This document shows, one piece after another, positions 1-6,678 of a DNA stretch of 64,000 nt. The notes under the pieces are model-generated. The model was not told the origin of the DNA, did no database searches, and saw only the letters and a program-made list of their open reading frames with translations. Every line of letters starts with the position of its first letter. Position 1 is the stretch's first letter. The DNA lies in assembly GCF_009755265.1 (NCBI RefSeq), contig NZ_WPOO01000015.1:8369-72368 (forward strand), written 5' to 3'. The translations under genes were made by a program, and so were the position numbers. The stretch is from Adlercreutzia rubneri (lineage in GTDB: Bacteria; Actinomycetota; Coriobacteriia; Coriobacteriales; Eggerthellaceae).

Positions 1-42
1 TGCATCGTGATCCTCACGGCGGCCATGGTGATCCTGTCGTAG
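1..42 (+). CDS. 3' end of a truncated upstream gene, hydrophobic C-terminus
   Basis: Frame 1 is open from the window edge and reads CIVILTAAMVILS before a TAG at 40-42. The tail is strongly hydrophobic, so it could be the last membrane segment of a protein whose gene lies to the left. A good rho-independent terminator follows at 105-142, which fits a gene ending here. Only 13 residues are visible, so no function can be given. Confidence 0.4.
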   Translation, partial: CIVILTAAMVILS

Positions 43-104
43 CATCCAAGGCGAGCGACTGGTTTTGTGCGGTTGCGCAGTTCTGACCTGCGGAACCGTT
101 AGCG

Positions 105-142
105 GGAGCGCCCGGGCACAGTGCTCGGGCGCTCCTGTTTTT
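105..142 (+). terminator. Rho-independent terminator
   Basis: A G+C-rich stem (GGAGCGCCCG pairing with CGGGCGCTCC) around a short loop is followed by TGTTTTT. It ends the upstream transcription unit just before argS. Confidence 0.8.
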
Positions 143-254
143 CTCGGGCCATTCATGCTATTATGGCCGCTTATAGGCGCGATTGGGTACGGCACAGCCC
201 GCGCGCGTGGTAACGCCGACGTACTGAAGACGTACAGAAGAGGAAGTTAGATCA

Positions 255-1982
255 ATGGAAATTCGCGAATCCCTCGAAGCGATCATCGACGCCGCGATCG
301 ACGCGGCCCGTGCCGACGGCTCGTTGCAGCTGGAGGAGGCACCCGAGGCGGCCCTCGAGCGACCCCGCGACGAGGCCAACGGCGATTGGGCGAGCACGGT
401 GGCCCTGCGCGTGTCCAAGCTGGCTCACAAGAGCCCCCGCGAGATCGCCCAGATCATCGTGGATCACATTCCCGAAAACGACATGATCGCCTCCGTGGAG
501 ATAGCCGGCCCGGGCTTCATTAACATCCGCCTGTCGGATGCGGTGCTGCAGGGTGTGGTACGCGAGGTGCGCGAGGAGGGCGACAATTTCGGTCGCGGTA
601 CCATCCCCGAGGGCGAGCGCTACGTGAACCTCGAGTACGTGTCCGCCAACCCCACTGGCCCCTTCCACGTGGGCCATGGCCGCTGGGCGTCGCTCGGCGA
701 TGCCATGGCGCGCGTCATGCGCCACGGCGGCTATGATGTGTACGAGGAGTACTACATCAACGACCACGGCAACCAGATGGACGTGTTCGGCAACTCCGTG
801 AACGTGCGCTACCAGCAGCTGCTCGGCCGCGACGTGGAGATGCCCGAGGCCTGCTACGGCGGCGCCTATGTGAAGGACATCGCCCAGGACATCATCGACC
901 GCGACGGCGACAAGTGGCTTTCCGTCTCCGACGAGGAGCGCGTGGAGGCCTTCCGCGAGATGGCCTACGACATGACGCTTAAGAACCAGCGCGAGGTGCT
1001 AGCCAACTTCGGCACCACCTTCGACAAGTGGTTCTCCGAGCGCTCGCTGTACGTGGAGGACGAGAACGGCGAGAGCGCCGTGTCCCGCTCGCTGGACGCC
1101 ATGCGCGAGAAGGGCTACCTCTACGAGAAGGACGGCGCGCTGTGGTTCCGCTCGACGGATTTGGGCGACGACAAGGACCGCGTGCTCATCAAGGGCGACG
1201 GCGAGGCCACCTATTTCATGAGCGACGTGGCCTACCACTACGACAAGATGATGCGCGGCTTCGACCACCTTATCGATCTGTGGGGCGCCGACCACCACGG
1301 CTACATCAAGCGCTGCGAGTGCATGCTCGAGGCCTGGGGCTGGCCTGGGGCGCTGGAGGTGCAGCTGGGGCAGCTCGTGAACCTGTTCCGCGATGGCAAG
1401 GCCGTGCGCATGTCCAAGCGCACCGGCGAGATGGTCACCTTCGAGGAGCTCATCGACGAGGTGGGCGTGGATGCCACCCGCTACCTCATGCTCTCCCGCT
1501 CGGCTGACCAGCCCATCGACTTCGATATCGAGGTGGCGAAGAAGAAGGACGCCTCCAACCCGGTGTACTACGTGCAGTACGCCCACGCGCGCATCTGCTC
1601 CATCCTGCGCAAGGCGGCCGATGAGGCCGACGCCGCCGCCGTCGAGGCGGGGGAGATGACGATGGGCGAGCTCGCCGAGAAGATCATTCCCGAGGATTGC
1701 GACCTGACGCCGCTCACCCATCCCTCCGAGCTGGCGCTCATGCGCAAGATGGCCGACTTCGGCAACCTCATCGCCCTGGCGGCCCGCGACCGCGCGCCGT
1801 TCCGCCTGACCCACTACGCGCAGGATCTGGCGTCGCTGTTCCACCAGTTCTACACCAACTGCCACGTGCTCACCGACGACGCCGACGTGCAGACGGCGCG
1901 TTTGGCCCTGTGCGACGCCACCCGCATCGTGCTGGCCTTGACGCTGAACCTGCTGGGCGTGTCGGCTCCGGTGAAGATGTAG
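255..1982 (+). CDS. argS: Arginyl-tRNA synthetase
   Basis: Class I aminoacyl-tRNA synthetase that charges tRNA-Arg in the cytoplasm. The 575-residue length is normal for bacterial ArgS. The N-terminal additional domain (about 1-110) is followed by the catalytic core with the HVGH form of the HIGH signature in ANPTGPFHVGHGRWASLGDA (about 130-150) and the KMSKS-equivalent VRMSKRTGE (about residue 385). The C-terminal part is the helical anticodon-binding domain. The start at 255 is an ATG preceded by GAGGAAG at 240-246. The gene stands alone between a terminator and tRNA-Met. I see no T-box or leader structure upstream. Confidence 0.97.
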   Translation: MEIRESLEAIIDAAIDAARADGSLQLEEAPEAALERPRDEANGDWASTVALRVSKLAHKSPREIAQIIVDHIPENDMIASVEIAGPGFINIRLSDAVLQGVVREVREEGDNFGRGTIPEGERYVNLEYVSANPTGPFHVGHGRWASLGDAMARVMRHGGYDVYEEYYINDHGNQMDVFGNSVNVRYQQLLGRDVEMPEACYGGAYVKDIAQDIIDRDGDKWLSVSDEERVEAFREMAYDMTLKNQREVLANFGTTFDKWFSERSLYVEDENGESAVSRSLDAMREKGYLYEKDGALWFRSTDLGDDKDRVLIKGDGEATYFMSDVAYHYDKMMRGFDHLIDLWGADHHGYIKRCECMLEAWGWPGALEVQLGQLVNLFRDGKAVRMSKRTGEMVTFEELIDEVGVDATRYLMLSRSADQPIDFDIEVAKKKDASNPVYYVQYAHARICSILRKAADEADAAAVEAGEMTMGELAEKIIPEDCDLTPLTHPSELALMRKMADFGNLIALAARDRAPFRLTHYAQDLASLFHQFYTNCHVLTDDADVQTARLALCDATRIVLALTLNLLGVSAPVKM

Positions 1983-1984
1983 GT

Positions 1985-2014
1985 TTGGCGAGCCTGGCCG
2001 ACTTGCGCTAGAAT
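1985..2014 (+). promoter_or_regulatory. Promoter of tRNA-Met
   Basis: TTGGCG at 1985-1990 and TAGAAT at 2009-2014 are separated by 18 bases, and the tRNA starts 14 bases downstream. The -35 box overlaps the end of argS. Confidence 0.6.
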
Positions 2015-2027
2015 AGCCAACGCATCT

Positions 2028-2102
2028 GGGGCTGTAGCTCAACGGTGGAGCAGGGGACTCATAATCCCTTGGTTCTCGGTTCGAATCCGGGCGGCCCTAC
2101 CA
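2028..2102 (+). tRNA. tRNA-Met (anticodon CAT)
   Basis: A complete cloverleaf can be folded: acceptor GGGGCTG pairs with CGGCCCT (with G-U pairs), the anticodon stem GGGGA/TCCCT encloses the loop CTCATAA with anticodon CAT, the T-arm carries TTCGAAT, and CCA is encoded at 2100-2102. A CAT anticodon can also be tRNA-Ile2 after lysidine modification; I favour elongator Met but the sequence alone does not exclude Ile2. The first pair is not the C·A mismatch of an initiator. Confidence 0.9.
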
Positions 2103-2112
2103 AGAAACACCA

Positions 2113-2145
2113 GGTCGGAAGCTTATTGCTTCCGACCTTTTCTTT
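2113..2145 (+). terminator. Rho-independent terminator of tRNA-Met
   Basis: A perfect 10-bp stem, GGTCGGAAGC with GCTTCCGACC around TTATT, is followed by TTTTCTTT. Confidence 0.9.
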
Positions 2146-2245
2146 ACTTATGGGGGTTAAATCGGGCAAAAACCCAGAATTGGTCCAGACCTTCCCGCTG
2201 AGCTCTTTGGCATACGGCGGGATCACCGCTTCCCGATGTCGATGC

Positions 2246-3379
2246 CTACGGGTTGCAGCGCTTGCAGGGGTCGTAGCCCTTCGCGATGAGGTTTTCGCGG
2301 GTGTCCTCGACGTCCTCGCGGTTCTTGGGGCTCATCTGATCCACGGACGAGCAGCTCGGCAGGTGGAACTTCTTCGAGTTCGTGTTCAGCACGTACTCGG
2401 TCGTACCTTTGCCCTCGGCGGAGCCCGTCGCGCCCTTCTCGGACGCTTCGCCGGCGCCGGCGCCTTCGCTTGCGGTGTCGGGCGCGCTTTCGGCTCCCGA
2501 CACGTCGGGGAGGGGGGTGGCATCCTCCTCGAGCATCGATTCACCCGTGCCGTAGTCGATGACCACGCCCGGCTGCACGTTGTAGCAGAAGACGTTGAAG
2601 GCCACGCCCTCGCCGCCATCTTCCACGGACTCCGCCATCATGTGCACGCCGCGGGCCACCAGCTCGCTTCCCTCGAAGACGGGCATCACGGCCATGAGTA
2701 CGTGGTTGCCTGTGGCATCCACATAGTCGGCCACGGCATTCTCGAAGGGCAGCATGCCCTGGACGTTTAAATAGCGTGTACCGGTGATGAGGTTTCGCTC
2801 GTTGGCATTCTCGCCCGTGAGCTGGTAGCCCAGAAGATGGCACCGGTTGAACAGGTACTTGCCCTCCACGAAATCGTACTTGGCCATCTGCCAGCCGGAG
2901 GGGCGCACCTCGCCGATGGAGCCTCGCTTCTCCGTTGGCTGGGTCTCGGGTCCTACCACGGCGAAGGCGGCGGTGCAACGGCCCAACTCATCCAGCTCGC
3001 CGTAATGCTCGTGCCCGGGTTCGGCGGCGCGCTGCTCATCGGTGAATGTCGGCTCGCCGTCGTTCACGTAGACGTAGGGATTGCCCTCGAAGGCGGGGAC
3101 ATCGCGATAGCTGAGGACGCCATCGTCGGTCACAGGTCGATTTTCGCCAACAGCCTCAGTTTCCTGCTGGTTTGTATCCTCTGCGGGAGCACTCTGGGGT
3201 TCTTGCGGGCCGTCGGGCGTCCCCGTGCTCGCAAGCTCGGGGGTCGGTTCGCCGGGCGGTGCCTCATTGCCTGCCGTCGAGGCGCTGCATCCGGTCGCAA
3301 GGGCAATCGAAAGCAAGAGCGTCAGAGCGATGCCGATGACGGGGGTATGGTTTTCTTGCTGCGGGGATCGTTGGGGCAT
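2246..3379 (-). CDS. Lipoprotein DNA/RNA non-specific endonuclease with C-terminal CxxC domain
   Basis: Predicted exported nuclease of the NucA/EndA (DNA-entry nuclease) type. The 377-residue product starts with a lipoprotein signal (hydrophobic core then LATGC near residue 31), followed by an acidic, Pro/Thr/Glu-rich linker to about residue 90. The nuclease region (about 100-270) contains YDFVEGKYLFNRCHLLGYQL, which resembles the family's RGH-type catalytic segment, and the downstream N-rich stretch NANERNLITGTRYLNVQGM. After a second low-complexity linker, the last 45 residues (FHLPSCSSVDQM ... YDPCKRCNP) form a small cysteine motif like the Ada-type metal-binding fold often attached to competence or surface proteins. 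The ATG has an AGGAGA ribosome site. It is transcribed alone, away from tcdA. The exact role (nutrient scavenging, DNA uptake) is inference. Confidence 0.8.
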   Translation of the reverse strand: MPQRSPQQENHTPVIGIALTLLLSIALATGCSASTAGNEAPPGEPTPELASTGTPDGPQEPQSAPAEDTNQQETEAVGENRPVTDDGVLSYRDVPAFEGNPYVYVNDGEPTFTDEQRAAEPGHEHYGELDELGRCTAAFAVVGPETQPTEKRGSIGEVRPSGWQMAKYDFVEGKYLFNRCHLLGYQLTGENANERNLITGTRYLNVQGMLPFENAVADYVDATGNHVLMAVMPVFEGSELVARGVHMMAESVEDGGEGVAFNVFCYNVQPGVVIDYGTGESMLEEDATPLPDVSGAESAPDTASEGAGAGEASEKGATGSAEGKGTTEYVLNTNSKKFHLPSCSSVDQMSPKNREDVEDTRENLIAKGYDPCKRCNP

Positions 3380-3430
3380 GATCTTCTCCTAATCGGGGTC
3401 GCAAGCGCCCTCCCGACAAAAAATTGCGAT

Positions 3431-3580
3431 AAAATGGTCAAAAAACCGAGTTGTGAGTCCTGATCGTAAGATTTCGACGTTACTTTGCCTAGTTTAACGC
3501 CTTTCTTCCGCAGTTTGCTGGCAAAAATGGGCAGTTTGGTTCCCCCGAAAGACTCAAAACTCGGTTTTTTGACCAATTTT
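3431..3580. repeat. Long intergenic inverted repeat IR1
   Basis: The arm at 3431-3459 and the arm at 3551-3580 are reverse complements except for one gap and one mismatch; both contain TGGTCAAAAAACCGAGTT. About 91 bases of A+T-richer sequence lie between them. The element fills the gap between the divergent nuclease and tcdA genes, where the promoters of both should lie. No open frame or T-tract suggests a simple terminator. Confidence 0.75.
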
Positions 3581-3648
3581 TGCGAAACTTTATGCAAGAG
3601 CGCACGCATCCGGCATCCGACGCTCTTTAGGGAAGGTGGGAGTGCGCC

Positions 3649-4362
3649 GTGGACGACCTCTTCGCGCGGACGCGATTGCTGCTGGGGCAGGACGGCCTCG
3701 ACCGCTTGGCAGCGGCGCGGGTGGCCGTGTTCGGTGTTGGCGGCGTGGGCGGCTACGTGGTGGAGGCGCTGGCCCGCAGCGGCGTGGGCGCGCTCGATCT
3801 GATCGACTCCGACACGGTGGATGCCACCAACCTAAACCGACAGATCATCGCCACGGTAGACGCCATCGGGCGTTCGAAAGTGGAAGTGGCAGCTGAGCGC
3901 GTGGCTTCCATCAACCCGTCGTGCGTCGTGCGGGCGCACCAATGCTTCTTCCTTCCCGAAACGGCCGGCCAGTTCGATTTCGCGGCCTTCGACTACGTGG
4001 TGGACGCCGTAGATACGGTAAGTGCGAAGATCGCCCTGGTGGAGGCGGCCTTTGCGGCGCGAGTGCCCATCGTGTCTTCTATGGGCGCCGGCAACAAGCT
4101 CGATCCGACGGCGTTTCGAGTGGCGGACGTCTACGAGACCTCGGTCGATCCGCTCGCCCGCGTCATGCGCCGCGAACTGCGTCGTCGTGGCATTCCGTCG
4201 TTGAAGGTGGTTTACTCCACCGAGCCGCCGCTCGCTCCCCTTGGCGACGATGGGGCGGTGAAGAACGGTACGCGCCCGGCACCCGGCTCGGTCGCTTTCG
4301 TTCCCTCGGTGGCCGGCCTCATCCTCGGCGGCGAAGTGGTGAAGGATTTGGCGACACGCTAG
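3649..4362 (+). CDS. tcdA: tRNA threonylcarbamoyladenosine dehydratase (ThiF/MoeB/HesA family)
   Basis: E1-like enzyme predicted to use ATP to cyclise t6A37 to ct6A in tRNAs. The 237 residues begin with the nucleotide-binding GVGGVGGYVVEALARSGVG (about 25-43) and the DSDTVDATNLNRQ segment typical of TcdA, followed by DYVVDAVDT and SMGAGNK, which match the family closely. It lacks the MoeB zinc cysteines. The start is a GTG with GGAAGGTGGG upstream. No partner gene of the CsdA/CsdE system is adjacent; the cysteine desulfurase at 47.6 kb is distant. It is monocistronic. Confidence 0.9.
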   Translation: MDDLFARTRLLLGQDGLDRLAAARVAVFGVGGVGGYVVEALARSGVGALDLIDSDTVDATNLNRQIIATVDAIGRSKVEVAAERVASINPSCVVRAHQCFFLPETAGQFDFAAFDYVVDAVDTVSAKIALVEAAFAARVPIVSSMGAGNKLDPTAFRVADVYETSVDPLARVMRRELRRRGIPSLKVVYSTEPPLAPLGDDGAVKNGTRPAPGSVAFVPSVAGLILGGEVVKDLATR

Positions 4363-4471
4363 AGAGTGACGTCGCCCGTTCTTCGGCGTTGGCGTTTTGC
4401 GGATCAGCTGCGGGGTAGTGAGGGCGGGAGCGGCGCCCACGGCGCGGGGAGTGGCACGGGAAAAATAATCC

Positions 4472-4500
4472 TTGCGTCCCGACGCTCCGTTGCCTATAAT
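4472..4500 (+). promoter_or_regulatory. Promoter of tRNA-His
   Basis: TTGCGT at 4472-4477, a 17-base spacer and a perfect TATAAT at 4495-4500; the tRNA begins 18 bases downstream. Confidence 0.85.
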
Positions 4501-4517
4501 TCTGCCTTGCGCGAAAT

Positions 4518-4595
4518 GGTGGGTGTGGCCTAGTTGGCTAAGGCGCCAGATTGTGGCTCTGGAGATCGTGGGTTCGAGTCCCATCATCCACCCCA
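4518..4595 (+). tRNA. tRNA-His (anticodon GTG)
   Basis: The acceptor GTGGGTG pairs with CATCCAC, with the extra G-1 (4518) facing discriminator C73 (4592), the hallmark of tRNA-His. The loop TTGTGGC holds anticodon GTG, the T-arm has TTCGAGT and CCA is encoded (4593-4595). Confidence 0.97.
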
Positions 4596-4616
4596 GCGCG
4601 TTTGAAAATTTAGGGC

Positions 4617-4645
4617 TTGCAATTCTGAAAAGCTTCGCCTAGAAT
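4617..4645 (+). promoter_or_regulatory. Promoter of tRNA-Lys
   Basis: TTGCAA at 4617-4622, a 17-base spacer and TAGAAT at 4640-4645, giving a start a few bases before the tRNA. It lies between two tRNAs, so the pair may be transcribed separately. Confidence 0.75.
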
Positions 4646-4673
4646 ATTCAAGCGCTTTGCGCAGGAACCAAGT

Positions 4674-4749
4674 GCACCATTAGCTTAGTTGGTAGAGCAG
4701 GGGACTCTTAATCCCAAGGTCGAAGGTTCGAGTCCTTCATGGTGCACCA
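4674..4749 (+). tRNA. tRNA-Lys (anticodon CTT)
   Basis: The acceptor GCACCAT pairs with ATGGTGC; U8-A9 and the D-arm follow; the loop CTCTTAA carries anticodon CTT; the T-arm has TTCGAGT; discriminator A and encoded CCA end at 4749. Confidence 0.96.
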
Positions 4750-4759
4750 CTGAAACATC

Positions 4760-4791
4760 AGGCCAGCGGCTCATCGTCGCTGGCCTTTTTA
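4760..4791 (+). terminator. Rho-independent terminator of tRNA-Lys
   Basis: GGCCAGCG pairs with CGCTGGCC, followed by TTTTT. Confidence 0.85.
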
Positions 4792-4959
4792 CTGCATGGG
4801 GTGCGCCTATCCCACAGCTACCCGCAACGCAAGGGCGGCCGTCGGCCCTTCCCAACGTTACGTCTCGACCCAAGTCCAAGATAGGGGCAGCATTTTGGGC
4901 CGAAATGTGCCATACTAAACGCCAAAGCCCCCTTATCTCAAGCAAGGAACTTATCTCCT

Positions 4960-6618
4960 ATGGAACCAAAGACTACTACCGAATCGTCGGATCGCCGCTT
5001 CGCGCTGCTCATCGACGCGGACAACGTGTCGGCGCGCTACTTGAAGCCGATCTTAAACGAGCTGTCGAAGTACGGCACCGTCACCATCAAGCGCATCTAC
5101 GGCGACTGGACGCTCACCCTGCACGCGAAATGGAAGGACGCGCTGCTGGAGAACTCCATCACGCCCATCCAGCAGTTCGGCTACACCCAGGGCAAGAACG
5201 CCACGGATTCCGCCATGATCATCGACGCCATGGACATCCTCTACACCGACAACGTCGATGGCTTCTGCCTCGTGTCCAGCGACTCGGACTTCACGCGCCT
5301 GGCCAGCCGTTTGCGCGAGAGCGGGCGCATGGTCATCGGCATGGGGGAGAAGAAGACCCCCACGCCCTTCCGGCGCGCCTGCGACGTGTTCACCACGCTC
5401 GAGCTGCTCGTGCAGAACAAGCGCAACGAGAAGGGCGGCGGCAGCAACGCGGTGCCGAAGGACTCCGTGGAGCAGGCCGTGGTGGACATCATCACCGACA
5501 ACCAGAACAACGGCAAGGCCACTGGCTTGGGCGAGATCGGCAGCCGCCTGCAGAAGCGCTACCCCGATTTCGACGTGCGCAGCTACGGCACGAACCTGCT
5601 CTCGAAGCTGCTCGAGGAGTTCACGCGGGTGCGCATCACCAAAGACCACAGTTCGGTCACCGTGGAACTCGCCGAGGGCGAGGAGCGCCCCGAGAAGGCG
5701 GAGAAGCCCGAGCGTGCGGGGAAGCCCGAGAAGGCCGCGAAGGCCGCGAAGGTCGCTAAGGCAGAAGAGGCTGCCGACGTCGCCTCTGAGCTCGATGGAG
5801 AGGCGGCCGCGACTGAGGCGTCCTCGGCCGAGGCCGAGAAGCCCGAGATGGAGAAGTCCGAGATGGAGAAGCCCGAGAAGCCGAATCGCCGCTCGCGCAG
5901 CCATCGCGGTACGCGCCGGGTTGCGACGAAGGCCGTGGGGCGTTTGTCGGAGGGCCGCCAGGCCGCCGCGGCGTTGCCCGAGGGCGAAGCGGAGCAGTCG
6001 GATGTCTCCACCGAAGTGGCGGTGGAGGTGCCGGCGTCCGAGGCCGTCGAAGTGGTCGTGGAGGCAGCGCCGGAGACAGAACCTGTGGCACCGGAGGCTC
6101 AGAAGGACGTGCGGCCCGGCCGCCGCGCCCGCGCCGAGCGCAAGACCCGCCAGACGAAGAAAGCCGATGCCACCGAAGAGGCGAAGGCGCGCGAGACGAA
6201 GGAACCGACGGAGGCCGAGAAGCCCGCGGAGACGGAAAAGCCGACGCGGCGCCGCCAGGCGGCCAAGTCGAAGGCGGAGGAGAACCCGGCCGCCAAGAAG
6301 ACTGCCGCGAAGAAGGAGACCGCCAAGAAGACTGCCGCGAAGAAGAACACGGTCAAGAAGGAGGTCCCCCAGAAGGCGCCGGCTCGCAAGAAGAAGCCCG
6401 CGGGCGACACCCCGGCCGGCTACATCCGCGAGCTGGTGGCCGGCGCTGGCGCCGAGGGCATCATGCTCTCCACCATCACCGACGCCCTGCGTGCCAAGTT
6501 CAAGGACTTCAAGGTGCGCGACCTCGGCTATTCCCAGATGCGCCAGTACATGGCCTCGGTGGGAGATTACGAGCTGGAGAAGAGCGGCCGCAACTTCCGC
6601 GTGCGCCTTTCCCAATAG
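4960..6618 (+). CDS. NYN-domain protein with two OST-HTH/LOTUS domains
   Basis: Predicted RNA-acting protein. Residues about 12-150 form a PIN-like NYN domain: LLIDADNVSARYL gives the first conserved aspartates, TDSAMIIDAMDILY and VSSDSDFTRLASRLRESG the later ones that hold the metal in this family. Residues about 165-245 form a first OST-HTH/LOTUS winged helix, and the last 75 residues (from AGYIRELVAGAG to the end) a second. The roughly 230 residues between them are low-complexity: Glu/Ala-rich, then a histone-tail-like run of AKKTAAKK repeats. LOTUS domains bind RNA, including G-quadruplex RNA, and NYN domains are often ribonucleases; the combined role here is inference. The gene is monocistronic with no clear leader. 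Confidence 0.85.
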   Translation: MEPKTTTESSDRRFALLIDADNVSARYLKPILNELSKYGTVTIKRIYGDWTLTLHAKWKDALLENSITPIQQFGYTQGKNATDSAMIIDAMDILYTDNVDGFCLVSSDSDFTRLASRLRESGRMVIGMGEKKTPTPFRRACDVFTTLELLVQNKRNEKGGGSNAVPKDSVEQAVVDIITDNQNNGKATGLGEIGSRLQKRYPDFDVRSYGTNLLSKLLEEFTRVRITKDHSSVTVELAEGEERPEKAEKPERAGKPEKAAKAAKVAKAEEAADVASELDGEAAATEASSAEAEKPEMEKSEMEKPEKPNRRSRSHRGTRRVATKAVGRLSEGRQAAAALPEGEAEQSDVSTEVAVEVPASEAVEVVVEAAPETEPVAPEAQKDVRPGRRARAERKTRQTKKADATEEAKARETKEPTEAEKPAETEKPTRRRQAAKSKAEENPAAKKTAAKKETAKKTAAKKNTVKKEVPQKAPARKKKPAGDTPAGYIRELVAGAGAEGIMLSTITDALRAKFKDFKVRDLGYSQMRQYMASVGDYELEKSGRNFRVRLSQ

Positions 6619-6678
6619 GCCGCCATGCTCTAAAATATCTTATTCGCCCATTGCCGACACCCAAAAGGAGATGCAGTT

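Noticed and set aside
2028..2102. Initiator tRNA reading of the CAT tRNA
   Set aside because: The first acceptor pair is G-U, not the unpaired C1-A72 of initiators, and the anticodon stem lacks the three G-C pairs of an initiator in the expected position.
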